Under the pieces are notes generated by a model. The model ran no database searches and was not told where the DNA came from. It was given only the letters and a program-made list of their open reading frames with translations. Position numbers and translations under genes: made by a program. A stretch of DNA of 64,000 nt from Acidobacteriota bacterium (GTDB taxonomy: Bacteria; Acidobacteriota; Blastocatellia; Chloracidobacteriales; Chloracidobacteriaceae). Shown here in pieces: positions 41,951 through 51,394 of the stretch. The first letter of the stretch is position 1; each line of letters starts with the position of its first letter. Location of the stretch: contig JACQXX010000028.1 of assembly GCA_016208495.1 (NCBI GenBank), positions 1 to 64,000 of the forward strand. Direction: 5' to 3'.

Positions 41951-44305
41951 TTAATGTGTCACCAGCGCGCCGCCGGGTTCTTCGACCGGGACTGGCCGGA
42001 ATTGGATTTCGCCGCCTTCGAGCAAAACCGAAATGTGAGTGCCGGTTTCAAATCTGCCTTGAATCACCGATTCAGACAGGGGGTCTTCAATGTAGCGCTG
42101 AATTGCCCGACGTAAGGGGCGGGCACCGTAAGATCGTTCCGCCGCCGTGCGAGTGACAATCCATTTGGCGGCTTCGGATGCCAGTGACAGGCTCAGGTGT
42201 CGCCGCACCAGGGTGTGGTTCAGTTGATTGACCAGCAGATGCACAATCTGTTCCAGATCGTCTTCCGACAACGGTTCAAAGATGATGATTTCATCCAAAC
42301 GATTGATGAATTCGGGGTTAAAGGTGTGCCGGACTTCGCTCATCACGGCATCTTCGATTCGGGTTTGCTCGGCACCAGCGGATGGCTGGAAGCCTAAACT
42401 GCCGCGTTTTTGGATAAAACGGGCGCCGATGTTGGAGGTCATGATGATAATGACGTTTTTAAAGTCAATCGTGTTGCCCAGGCTGTCAGATAATTGTCCG
42501 TCTTCGAACACCTGGAGCAGGATATTGAAAATGTCGGGATGCGCTTTCTCGATTTCATCAAAGAGCAACACTGAATAAGGATTGCGTTTGACGCGTTCGG
42601 TTAATTGACCGCCTTCCTCGTGGCCAACGTAGCCTGGAGGTGAGCCAATCAGCTTTGACACCGAATGTTTTTCCATAAATTCCGACATATCAAAGCGGAT
42701 CATGGCGCGTTCGCTGCCAAACAAAAATTCAGCCAGCGAGCGGGCCACTTCAGTTTTCCCCACACCGGTTGGCCCGAGGAACAAAAAGCTTCCAACGGGG
42801 CGATTCGGATTTTTTAATCCAGCGCGCGAACGCCGAATGGCGCGCGCGAGGGCGGAGATGGCCTGATCCTGACTGACAATGCGTTTGTGCAATTCGCCTT
42901 CGAGCCGCATCAGCTTTTCCATTTCCTCTTCTTTAATGGAATTCATCGGGATGCCGGTCCAGCGCGAAATCACGCTTTCAATATCTTCCTTATCAACCAG
43001 CGCCACGCTTTGATCCCACATTTTTAGTTCGGCATCCAGGTTGGCGGTGGCGCTGGGCCCGGAACCTGGCCGGCGGAACGCACGTGAACTGACCAGGTGT
43101 GAAACCCGAAGCTTCACCTGTGATCCGGCTTCATCAATGATATCAATGGCTTTATCGGGGAGGAACCGGTCGGGGATATACCGATTTGATTGAAAGACCG
43201 CCGTTTCGATGGCGTCCTGGGTGTAGGTGACGTGGTGGAACTCTTCGTACTTTTCCTTGATGCCTTCCAGAATCCGAATTGCCTCATCTTCAGATGGTGC
43301 CGGAACTTTCACGGCCTGAAAGCGGCGTTCCAGCGAGCGGTCTTTTTCGATGGATTTGCGAAATTCGGCGGGTGTTGTGGCGCCAATGCACTGAATTTCA
43401 CCGCGGGAAAGAGCTGGTTTTAAGATATTGGCGGCATCGAGCGAACCTTCCGCCGAACCGGCACCCACCAGCGTGTGCAACTCATCAATAAAAATGATGT
43501 ACTGGGGGTTTTCGACCAGTTCCCGCATAATCGTTTTCAGTCGTTCTTCAAACTGTCCGCGATATTTGGTGCCAGCGACCACCAGACTCAAATCCAGCGC
43601 CAGAATTTGTTTATCAGCCAGAAAATGCGGTACTTCGCCGCTGACGATACGCTGAGCCAATCCTTCGACAATGGCGGTTTTGCCAACCCCCGGTTCACCA
43701 ATCAGGACTGGATTGTTTTTGGTGCGACGGCACAAAATCTGAATCACTCGTTCGACTTCGTTGGTGCGCCCAATCAGCGGATCCAGATTTCCCTGGCGGG
43801 CGGACTCGGTCAAATCCCGGCTGAATTCAGCCAGATGGGGTGTTTCTTTCTTTTGGGTGGCATGCCGGTCAGATCCTGAAGTCCGGGAGAGTTCGTCGCG
43901 GATGGCATTGAGGCGTAGTCCCCGCTCATACAAAATTCGGGCGGCAACGCTGTTTTCTTCTCGCAGCAGCCCCAAAAGCAGGTGCTCAGTGCCAATATGA
44001 CGATGGGAAAGCCGTTCCGATTCTTCAGCCGCAAAGGTCAAAACCCGTTTCGCTTCAGGGGAAAGCGGTAAATCAACGGTCGGAGAGGTACGTTCGCGGG
44101 GAATGGTCCGCGATTCAATATCGCGGCGGATGGATTCAATCGAAATTTGTGCGCGCACCAGGAAGCGGTTGGTTAAGCCTTTATCTTCGCGCATGAGACC
44201 GAGCAGGATATGTTCGGCATCAATGGCAGGCGCCCCGAACTGACTCGCCTCGTAACGAGCGAAAAAAATAACGCGACGGGCTTTTTCAGTGTATCTCTCA
44301 AACAT
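41951..44305 (-). CDS. clpC: ClpC-type AAA+ unfoldase lacking the middle domain
   Basis: A 784-residue Hsp100 protein. N-terminal Clp repeats (about 1-145, FERYTEKARRVIFFARYEA, GTEHLLLGLLREE), AAA1 (GEPGVGKTAIVEGLA, FIDELHTLVGAG), AAA2 (GPTGVGKTEVARSLA, LLFDEIEKAHPDIFN) and a D2-small C-terminus. Between AIDIIDEAGSQVKLR and the SRWTGIP motif there are only about 45 residues, where ClpC normally has the coiled-coil M domain that binds McsB/MecA-type adaptors. It should feed ClpP, which is not in this window. AAGGA lies 8 nt before the ATG. Confidence 0.93.
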   Translation of the reverse strand: MFERYTEKARRVIFFARYEASQFGAPAIDAEHILLGLMREDKGLTNRFLVRAQISIESIRRDIESRTIPRERTSPTVDLPLSPEAKRVLTFAAEESERLSHRHIGTEHLLLGLLREENSVAARILYERGLRLNAIRDELSRTSGSDRHATQKKETPHLAEFSRDLTESARQGNLDPLIGRTNEVERVIQILCRRTKNNPVLIGEPGVGKTAIVEGLAQRIVSGEVPHFLADKQILALDLSLVVAGTKYRGQFEERLKTIMRELVENPQYIIFIDELHTLVGAGSAEGSLDAANILKPALSRGEIQCIGATTPAEFRKSIEKDRSLERRFQAVKVPAPSEDEAIRILEGIKEKYEEFHHVTYTQDAIETAVFQSNRYIPDRFLPDKAIDIIDEAGSQVKLRVSHLVSSRAFRRPGSGPSATANLDAELKMWDQSVALVDKEDIESVISRWTGIPMNSIKEEEMEKLMRLEGELHKRIVSQDQAISALARAIRRSRAGLKNPNRPVGSFLFLGPTGVGKTEVARSLAEFLFGSERAMIRFDMSEFMEKHSVSKLIGSPPGYVGHEEGGQLTERVKRNPYSVLLFDEIEKAHPDIFNILLQVFEDGQLSDSLGNTIDFKNVIIIMTSNIGARFIQKRGSLGFQPSAGAEQTRIEDAVMSEVRHTFNPEFINRLDEIIIFEPLSEDDLEQIVHLLVNQLNHTLVRRHLSLSLASEAAKWIVTRTAAERSYGARPLRRAIQRYIEDPLSESVIQGRFETGTHISVLLEGGEIQFRPVPVEEPGGALVTH

Positions 44306-44625
44306 TCTTTATTCCTTATTGTCTGCTAGGGTACCAAGTTGCCTCTGGCGGCTCTGTAGTGTTGGCTGGTAGGGGTCTTTGAAGAGCGGGAATTCATCAG
44401 CAACTTCAGCAAGATGAAAAATTATAACGACAGGCTGGCAAAAGGCAAAAGGGAATTATCCAAAATCTGGCAGGTTGCGTACGGTGGCCAGGAGAGTTCA
44501 GGGTTGCGGGTTGCGGAGTTGCGGGGTTGAATAAAGTTAAAAATCTTTATAAGTCAAAGAGTTATATGGATTTGAACCTGGTGACGGGATAACTGGATCG
44601 AAAATGCCTCAATGATGAAGCGGTA
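44306..44625. other. Intergenic region with GGGTTGC repeats
   Basis: About 320 nt between lolD and clpC. GGGTTGC-type heptamers (about four, imperfect) lie at 44496-44529. The clpC promoter should be here; no gene is seen. The AATCTTTATAAG-type AT-rich stretch near 44545 is the most promoter-like part, at low confidence. Confidence 0.5.
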
Positions 44626-45345
44626 TCAGGCCAGCCGGCCATGTTCAAAATGCAACTGCCGGGTACACCCCTGGGCAAGCGTTGGATTGTGGGTGACGAT
44701 CACGGACGTCAGATTTCGTTCCTGGTGGAGTTGTCGCAGCAGATCCTGAATGCTTTCGCCGGTGCGTTCGTCCAGGTTCCCAGTTGGTTCATCAGCCAGC
44801 AATACCTTTGGATTATTTGCCAGGGCCCGCACGAGTGCCACGCGCTGGCTTTCACCCCCTGAAAGTTCTGATGGACGATGATGGGCACGTGCCTTGAGCC
44901 CAACCCGGTCGAGTAATTCGGCTGCCCGGCGGGCACTTTCTTTGAGTGAAAGCCCGGCAATTAACATCGGCATTTGAATATTTTCCTGAGCCGAAAATTC
45001 CGGGAGCAAATGATGAAACTGGAAGACAAACCCAATGTTTTGATTGCGAAACCGATGCAGCGCTCCGGCTGATAATTCCCAGATCGAGGTGCCGTCAATT
45101 TCCACCCGGCCCCCAGTTGGACGGTCAAGCCCTCCCAAAATATGGAGCAAGGTTGATTTTCCCACCCCAGACGGCCCGGTAATTGCCAGCGATTCTCCAG
45201 GGGCGACTCCCAGCGACAGATCCTCAAAAATGTGAAGTGATTCTGTTCGCGTGGCATACACGCGTTTGATCCCCGTCGCTTTCAAAACGAAGGGGGCGGT
45301 TTGTGTCTGGATCGGTGGTTGAGCAGGGAAGTGGACTTCATTCAT
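44626..45345 (-). CDS. lolD: LolD-like ABC transporter ATPase
   Basis: A 239-residue ABC ATPase. Walker A GPSGVGKSTLLHILGGLDRPTGG, Q-loop VFQFHHLLPEFSA, signature LSGGESQRVALVRAL, Walker B VLLADEPTGNLD, H-loop VIVTHN. The GGLDRPTSG and FQFHHLL blocks are those of LolD/MacB-type ATPases that extract lipoproteins from the inner membrane. The LolC/E-type permease gene lies upstream on the same strand, 3 kb away, separated by a plus-strand NHL gene. The ATG at 45345 has GAGG about 8 nt upstream. Confidence 0.9.
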   Translation of the reverse strand: MNEVHFPAQPPIQTQTAPFVLKATGIKRVYATRTESLHIFEDLSLGVAPGESLAITGPSGVGKSTLLHILGGLDRPTGGRVEIDGTSIWELSAGALHRFRNQNIGFVFQFHHLLPEFSAQENIQMPMLIAGLSLKESARRAAELLDRVGLKARAHHRPSELSGGESQRVALVRALANNPKVLLADEPTGNLDERTGESIQDLLRQLHQERNLTSVIVTHNPTLAQGCTRQLHFEHGRLA

Positions 45346-45740
45346 CAGGGTTGCCTCTTTTAGGTTGAAGAATAAATTTTTGTTAAATTTTGAATGGAAA
45401 TAAGGAATAATTTTTCTATTATTTCCTAAATTATGTAGAACGTATTGATTCAATCTTGATTACTGAACCGGAAAAACCCTGGTTGTTGACTGGATGAAAT
45501 AATTTAAAATGTTGATAAAATAGGGATTAAGAAAAAATCAAAATTCTGGATTTAATGGATCGGGTAATATCTTGTGTTTTTATTATTTCAATTTCTTGGA
45601 TTTTATCAGAAATTAATTCTTGTTATTACACTATTTTCTTTTTCAATAATCGTGGTAAACATGAAGGGCCAGCCGACGAATGAACCAAACGACCAATTCA
45701 TTCAAACTTCATGACGAAACTGAAAAGGAACAATCTGTGT
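45346..45740. other. AT-rich divergent promoter region
   Basis: About 395 nt between lolD (-) and the NHL-repeat gene (+), clearly more AT-rich than the genes. No coding sequence is evident except short frames overlapping the start of the NHL gene. It probably contains promoters for both, but I cannot pick single -35/-10 pairs with confidence. Confidence 0.4.
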
Positions 45741-48035
45741 ATGAACTGGAAACAATCTCGATCCCATACGAGGCAGATTCTTTCGGTGGCGTGCCTTCTG
45801 CTGGCCGGTATTCTGGTGGTTTCACACCTGGTAGGCCAAACAAATGCAGCCGGCAGTTCCCGAAAATATGCCTGGGCAGCTCCTGCTTCACACATTCCAA
45901 CCCTCACCCCGTTTGTTCAGGAAGCTGAACTACCCCCCTGTGCGCAAACACAACAATTTGCGAATCCAACCGGTGTACCGGCCACCATTCCGGATGGAGA
46001 TACTGGATGTATTTCGCAGGTCATTACCTCAACCATCACGATCAGTGGGGCTGGAACGTACCTGCACGATCTTAATCTGCAAACCTTTATTCGGCATCCA
46101 TTTTGTAGCGACCTGCACATAACGTTGACCTCCCCGCAGGGAACAACCGCCACGGTCACAAGTGAAAATGCGGGTGGCGGTCCACGCGCCAATGTGTTTA
46201 ACGGAACAATTTGGGATGATCAGACCGATCCGGGTGGGCAGGTTCCATACACAAATAACAATAATTTAGTAACCGACCGGCTGTATGTAACCAATGTTGT
46301 GGCGCCGCAATTGGTACCAGAGGAAGGATTTTCGGTGTTTCGAGGTGAAAATCCAAATGGTGTCTGGACTCTGACCATTGGCGATGAATTTACCGGGCCG
46401 CCGTTGGATGGATTGGGCACCCTGGATAACTGGTCGCTGGATCTCACAAGCCTGGCCGCCGCCCCGATGGAAACCACAAGCGGCGTTTTTGCCAACACCA
46501 CTCCGGTGGTAATCCCAGTTCCCCCGGTGACGGGACCAAATGTGGTTACTTCAACGATCAATGCCACCGGGGTGGCTGGGTTCCTCAGTGATGTGGTTTT
46601 GACTACGGATCTCTCGCACACCCGCTGCCAGGACCTGGACATTACCCTGACATCGCCAACGGGAACTGTGGTGACCATTACCACTGACAATGCCGGAAGC
46701 GCCCAAAACGTGTGGGGCAGTGTTCCTCTTTCAGGATCAGCCAGGCAAACCGTTTGGAGTTCGACCGCTGATAATCGAGCTGCCAACGAACCGGATGGAA
46801 GTGGCAACTGCGCCGGGTTTCAGGAAGGTGAGCTGGTGTGTACGCTGGCGGGCACCCGCTGTGACGAACTTCCCTTCCGCTCATTTCGAACGGGCAGCGG
46901 TTTTTTCACCTTTGTCTACTATAACAATGGAACCGTGGTTGATCACCGGTATGTGACCAACCAGCTCGCCGCGACGCTGACACCTGAAGAATCATTTGGG
47001 GTGTTTGATGGTGAAGATCCGAACGGTACCTGGACACTCACCATCAGTGACGACAATCGCACCAGTGGTGGTACGCTCAACAACTGGTCGCTCCAATTTA
47101 TCACGCGTGACACGGCTACCTTCAATGGGTGTATTGAGTTGCCTGTTTTATATGTGGCGGATACCGTCAACCATCGGATTCAGACCTTTGACGGAGCTGT
47201 CTGGGCACGCATTGGGCAAGCCGGCCCAGGTTCGCTGAGCGGTCAGTTCCGTAGCCCCGAAGCCATTACCGCCAGTGTGGATGGTCAGACCATCTATGTC
47301 GCCGATACCGGAAACAACCGGATTCAGGTCTCGACCGATGCCGGAGTCACCTGGGCGGTCATTGCCACGCTGGGGTCAGCTCCTAACCAGGTACGGTCTC
47401 CATCAGGTGTTGCTTTGGACACTCAAGGTAATCTCTTTATTGGGGATACCGGAAACAACCGGGTGGTTCGGTATACCGGCGGTGATCCCTTGCAGGCTAC
47501 GATTTTGGCCTCCTCTGGATCAGGTCCAGGGCAGGTCCGAACGCCGCATGGGCTCGTGGTTGATCCAAATTTCCGGCTTTTTGTGGCTGATCTTGGCAAC
47601 AAACGGATCTTGAGACTCGACGAAGCCAACCTTGAAACTTTAGTCAATCAGGCGGTCACAGTGGCTACGTCTGGTGCCGCATCAACTCAGGTAAACGCTC
47701 CTCAGGGAGTCGGCACCGATAATCTGGGCAATCTCTATGTGGCAGATACCGGAAATAGCCGATTGCTCGTGTTTCCAGGTGGAATACCAGGTCCAGCCAC
47801 GGTTTTGGCAACCCAGGGCGGTGCCCTGGGGCAGGTGCGATCACTTGAAGGCGTGACCGTGACGGCCTTCTTAATGGGCGATTTGGCTGGTGGATCATCA
47901 CTCATCGTCGGCGACACGCTCAATCATCGGGTTCAAGGACGACTTCTGGCTGGCGGCGCCTGGCAACTGGTCGGAGTGCCCAACAACGCGGGTTCGTTGA
48001 TCGGCCAGTTCCGCAATCTGAGCAAGATTCGATGA
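45741..48035 (+). CDS. Exported protein with two P-domain-like modules and an NHL beta propeller
   Basis: A 764-residue exported protein. Signal peptide (about 1-36). Two proprotein-convertase P-domain-like modules follow (about 85-235 and 270-450); both carry a SDLHITLTSPQGT / QDLDITLTSPTGT strand and an EEGFSVFRGENPNGVWTLTIGDE / EESFGVFDGEDPNGTWTLTISDD segment. About five or six NHL-type blades (about 460-764) with LYVADTVNHRIQTF, IYVADTGNNRIQV, LFIGDTGNNRVVRY form a propeller. A binding or adhesion role is likely. It interrupts the lol gene pair. The ATG at 45741 has AAGGA about 11 nt upstream; an in-frame ATG lies at 45711. Confidence 0.85.
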   Translation: MNWKQSRSHTRQILSVACLLLAGILVVSHLVGQTNAAGSSRKYAWAAPASHIPTLTPFVQEAELPPCAQTQQFANPTGVPATIPDGDTGCISQVITSTITISGAGTYLHDLNLQTFIRHPFCSDLHITLTSPQGTTATVTSENAGGGPRANVFNGTIWDDQTDPGGQVPYTNNNNLVTDRLYVTNVVAPQLVPEEGFSVFRGENPNGVWTLTIGDEFTGPPLDGLGTLDNWSLDLTSLAAAPMETTSGVFANTTPVVIPVPPVTGPNVVTSTINATGVAGFLSDVVLTTDLSHTRCQDLDITLTSPTGTVVTITTDNAGSAQNVWGSVPLSGSARQTVWSSTADNRAANEPDGSGNCAGFQEGELVCTLAGTRCDELPFRSFRTGSGFFTFVYYNNGTVVDHRYVTNQLAATLTPEESFGVFDGEDPNGTWTLTISDDNRTSGGTLNNWSLQFITRDTATFNGCIELPVLYVADTVNHRIQTFDGAVWARIGQAGPGSLSGQFRSPEAITASVDGQTIYVADTGNNRIQVSTDAGVTWAVIATLGSAPNQVRSPSGVALDTQGNLFIGDTGNNRVVRYTGGDPLQATILASSGSGPGQVRTPHGLVVDPNFRLFVADLGNKRILRLDEANLETLVNQAVTVATSGAASTQVNAPQGVGTDNLGNLYVADTGNSRLLVFPGGIPGPATVLATQGGALGQVRSLEGVTVTAFLMGDLAGGSSLIVGDTLNHRVQGRLLAGGAWQLVGVPNNAGSLIGQFRNLSKIR

Positions 48036-48041
48036 CGGCAG

Positions 48042-48344
48042 GTGACAAGGTGACAAGGTGACAAGGTGACAGAATGACAAGGTGACAAGGTGACAGAATG
48101 ACAAGGTGACAAGGTGACAGGATGACTAAGGTGACAAAGTGACAATGTGACAGGATATTTGGGCACGCTGTCACCTTGTCACCAGGTCATTCTGTCACCA
48201 GGTCATTCTGGTCACCCTGTCACCTTGTCATTCTGTCACCTTGTCACATTGTCACCCTGTCACATTGTCACATTGTCACCCTGTCACCCTATCACATTGT
48301 CATCCTGTCACATTGTCACCAAGTCATTCTGTCACTTTGTCAGT
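48042..48344. repeat. AAGGTGAC octamer arrays forming a giant imperfect palindrome
   Basis: About 14 AAGGTGAC-type octamers (with AGAATGAC variants) at 48042-48152 face about 20 inverted GTCACCTT units at 48168-48344. The arms could pair over roughly 110 bp. It fills the space between two convergent genes. Peptide frames such as repeated SPCHLVTL are artefacts. Confidence 0.95.
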
Positions 48345-48346
48345 TT

Positions 48347-49597
48347 TCACCCCTGTCGAATCCCTTCAACCGGATCCAGCCTGGACGCCTGCCAGGCTGG
48401 ATACAACGTGGCAAAAAAGCTAATCCCCATGGCAATCAGAAGGACCAGCAGGGTATCACTGATTGAAAACCGAAATGGCACGTAGGAAATCGAGTAGGTT
48501 CGCGGGTCAAGCTGAATCAACCGATAGGTATCACCCACAATGGCCGTCACTGCGCCAATGACTCCTCCCACGAGAGTGCCCACCGCCCCAATTACCACTC
48601 CTTGAATCATAAAAATAGCCAGAATATCGCCCGATGTAGCCCCCATGGCGGTCAAAATCGCGATATCCCGTTTTTTTTCAACCACCAGCATAATCAAGGT
48701 GGTGACAATGTTGAGTGCCGCCACCAGGATGATCAGGCTGATACCGACAGCAAAGCCAAGCCGCTGCAAGTTGAGCGCCGCAAAGGCTGGCTGGTTGAGT
48801 TCCTGCCAGTCGTTGGTGACAAATTCAGGTCCGGCAAGGGTTTGGACGGCGGCGGCGACTTCTTTGACCTGATAAATGTCATCCAGCATGATCTGGATGA
48901 CCCGGGCGCTTTGGGCTTCTCCGGTGAGTTCCTGCGCGGTTTCGAGCGCAATATATCCCCAGGCTGAGTCATATTCATACAGTCCAGACTCAAACAGACC
49001 GACCACTTTGAGGGTGAACGAACGGGGCAAAATTCCGACCGGCGTCAGGTCGCCTTTATCTCCCGGCGTGACAATTTGGAGGACTTCACCAATCCGCACA
49101 TTCAGGTCTTCCGCCAGTTGTTTTCCAAGGATCACGCCTGGAAATTCACTGCCGTCCGGATATTGAGTCCGACGCAGGTGTTGAATGTTTCCACCTGGGA
49201 GGAGTGTCTGATACAACTCAATCCCCTGGACGGATCCAGTCAGGTCAACCGATTTCAAAATTCCCATGGCTGGATGTTGGGGGCCTGAAAGCAGCACGGT
49301 GTGATAGCTTGTGGCGGCGGCTGATTTGATGTGTCGAACCTGACCGATTTTCTCAATCAATGCGGCAGGGTTTTCAATCGGGAGGTCGGCTTTTCGCAGG
49401 AGGTTCAAATGGGACGTGCCACCCAGGATTTTGGTGCGTAGTTCGTGCTCCATCCCGCTTTGGAATGCCAGCACGCTCACCAACGCCCATACTCCAACCG
49501 TGATACCCAGGGCGGCAATGGCACTGATGATTGAGAGAACTTTTTGACTTCGTCGGGCGCGCAAATACCGCCAGGCAATAAAGAGTTGATATGGCAT
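48347..49597 (-). CDS. lolC: LolC/LolE-type lipoprotein-release permease (FtsX family)
   Basis: A 416-residue permease with four membrane segments (one at about 22-46; three at about 275-300, 325-350 and 380-400) and a large periplasmic MacB-like domain. The MPYQLFIAWRYLRARRSQKVLSIISAIAALGI start, KKRDIAILTAMGAT and the closing ATLYPAWQASRLDPVEGIRQG are LolC/E signatures. With LolD it should release lipoproteins to LolA. One permease only is seen, so a homodimer is likely. The ATG at 49597 matches family N-termini. Its stop lies at the edge of the octamer array. Confidence 0.9.
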   Translation of the reverse strand: MPYQLFIAWRYLRARRSQKVLSIISAIAALGITVGVWALVSVLAFQSGMEHELRTKILGGTSHLNLLRKADLPIENPAALIEKIGQVRHIKSAAATSYHTVLLSGPQHPAMGILKSVDLTGSVQGIELYQTLLPGGNIQHLRRTQYPDGSEFPGVILGKQLAEDLNVRIGEVLQIVTPGDKGDLTPVGILPRSFTLKVVGLFESGLYEYDSAWGYIALETAQELTGEAQSARVIQIMLDDIYQVKEVAAAVQTLAGPEFVTNDWQELNQPAFAALNLQRLGFAVGISLIILVAALNIVTTLIMLVVEKKRDIAILTAMGATSGDILAIFMIQGVVIGAVGTLVGGVIGAVTAIVGDTYRLIQLDPRTYSISYVPFRFSISDTLLVLLIAMGISFFATLYPAWQASRLDPVEGIRQG

Positions 49598-49871
49598 TGA
49601 ATAGGACGGGTTTGTTCGTTGGGTTGAGTACTTGTGGAAGATTCCAGGGCGATTTGAACCCTGAAACCCACGAAGAGAATCAAACAGGTACAAAAATCGA
49701 GCTTGCGGAAAACCTGTAACCGGGTCTCTAAAATCAGAATTTCCAACAAATTAACAGTTTGTTCCTTAGAATCCGGGCACAGCATAGCCCAGGACATCCG
49801 TCAGAGCCAAGCGCTCTTGAAGTCACATCGTCCCAAAATCAGGTGGTTTCGGTCAAAGAGGAGGAGATGGC

Positions 49872-51353
49872 GTGTCAGTTTACCTTGGTCTTCGGTTTCG
49901 ACTCATTGTGTTAATGACCACGTTGCTGGTGGTAACCGTTGGGGTTTTATATGAGCTGAATCGGCGGTCGGAAGAGCAAATCCGCCGCCAGGTCGCTGAG
50001 CAAATCAAAGAACTGACGGCGGCGGTGGATGTCGGCTTAAAAAGTATCAGTGACGTCAATTACCTGGAAGTTATTCGCCAGCGCGATCTTCCGGCTGAGC
50101 AATATAAACGCATTAAACACATCATGATCACTGATTCAACTGGCACCGTCACTGATGCTGCCAACCGCAACGAACGTGGGTTAAAAATTCTGCTTCCGGC
50201 CCCAGGGAGTTCGCTGGTGGTGTCTGGAGATCCACTTGAGTCCGACCCGGAACAGGCCACAATCCATCAAAAAGAAGAGGCCAAACAAACCATTTTTATT
50301 CCGTTTCGGGCGGCTGGCGTTGATGGGCAACCCGAGATCAATTATGTGGTTGTGGTGATGTCTTCATTGCGTCTGGATGAAACCCTGGCTGAAACATCAC
50401 GCAGTCGCTTGCTCGCCACCATTGTCGTTTTGTTGCTTGGATTGCTGACCTCGGTTGGGCTGGTCTGGCGCTTTACCAGTCCGCTTGGGCAATTGATCAA
50501 AGCGGTTCAGCGGGTCGCCGATGGCGATCTGCAATTTCACATTGGGTTGCGACGCAAAGACGAAGTGGGACAACTGGCCGCCAGTTTTGACCAGATGATT
50601 GACCAGTTGCGCGGGAAACAGGAACTGGAAGAACGGTTAAACCAGGCTGAACGGGCCGCCGTGATTGGCCGGCTGGCTTCAGGTATTGCGCATGAGATTC
50701 GCAACCCATTGAATTTTATCAATCTGACAATTGATCACGTCCGCACCAAATTTCCGCCGCCTGAGGCAACAGGCCGGGCCCTGTTTGATCGGCTGTTGAT
50801 TTCGGTCAAGGAAGAAATTGCCCGGTTGAATTCGCTGGTCAACAATGTTTTGCGCTTTGGCCGCCCGGCCCGGCTGACCAGAAAATCAATTTTTCTTCGC
50901 TCAATTGTTGAGAGTGTGTTTCAGGTGGTTCAGACTCAGGCTCAGGAACAGGGGGTTGAGCTGAAAATTGATGACCAAACAGATGGGCAACCGATTGAAG
51001 TTGATGCTGAATTGATCAACTCCTGTCTTTCCAATCTGGCGATCAATGGGATTCAGGCGATGCCGGAGGGCGGCCTGCTCACCGTCAAACTGCACTGTGA
51101 GCCGGATGGGCAGGTGATTACGGTGACGGATAGCGGCGTTGGGATTCCCCCCGACAAGCTTGACCAGATATTTGAGCCTTACTACTCTACAAAGGAGACC
51201 GGCATTGGGCTTGGTCTGGCGGTCACCCGGAAATTGATCGAAGAGCACAATGGTTCAATTTCGGTTGGGAGCACCATTGGGGTCGGGACCACCTTTGTGA
51301 TTCGTCTTCCCTTCAACGTCCTGGAACATTCCACCTCTTCAACTGGGGCTTAA
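49872..51353 (+). CDS. Membrane sensor histidine kinase (NtrB/ZraS-like)
   Basis: A 493-residue kinase: membrane segments at about 9-27 and 181-200 bracket a periplasmic sensor domain, then a HAMP domain (about 200-255), HisKA with AHEIRNPLN (His274), and HATPase with N box LINSCLSNLAINGIQAM, G1 DSGVGIP, F box FEPYYSTKETGIGLGLAV. It should phosphorylate the response regulator encoded 41 nt downstream. It uses a GTG start with GAGGAG upstream. Confidence 0.94.
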   Translation: MSVYLGLRFRLIVLMTTLLVVTVGVLYELNRRSEEQIRRQVAEQIKELTAAVDVGLKSISDVNYLEVIRQRDLPAEQYKRIKHIMITDSTGTVTDAANRNERGLKILLPAPGSSLVVSGDPLESDPEQATIHQKEEAKQTIFIPFRAAGVDGQPEINYVVVVMSSLRLDETLAETSRSRLLATIVVLLLGLLTSVGLVWRFTSPLGQLIKAVQRVADGDLQFHIGLRRKDEVGQLAASFDQMIDQLRGKQELEERLNQAERAAVIGRLASGIAHEIRNPLNFINLTIDHVRTKFPPPEATGRALFDRLLISVKEEIARLNSLVNNVLRFGRPARLTRKSIFLRSIVESVFQVVQTQAQEQGVELKIDDQTDGQPIEVDAELINSCLSNLAINGIQAMPEGGLLTVKLHCEPDGQVITVTDSGVGIPPDKLDQIFEPYYSTKETGIGLGLAVTRKLIEEHNGSISVGSTIGVGTTFVIRLPFNVLEHSTSSTGA

Positions 51354-51394
51354 CACTGGCTGGTGTGGTGTCGTGAACGAACAAAGGAGCACTT

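Noticed and set aside
48042-48344. Possible CRISPR array
   Set aside because: Units are only 8 nt, contiguous, without unique spacers, and no cas genes are present; the same applies to the other short arrays.
47898-48485. Several frames with repeated SPCHLVTL-like peptides
   Set aside because: All are translations of the octamer array; no codon bias, ribosome site or domain.
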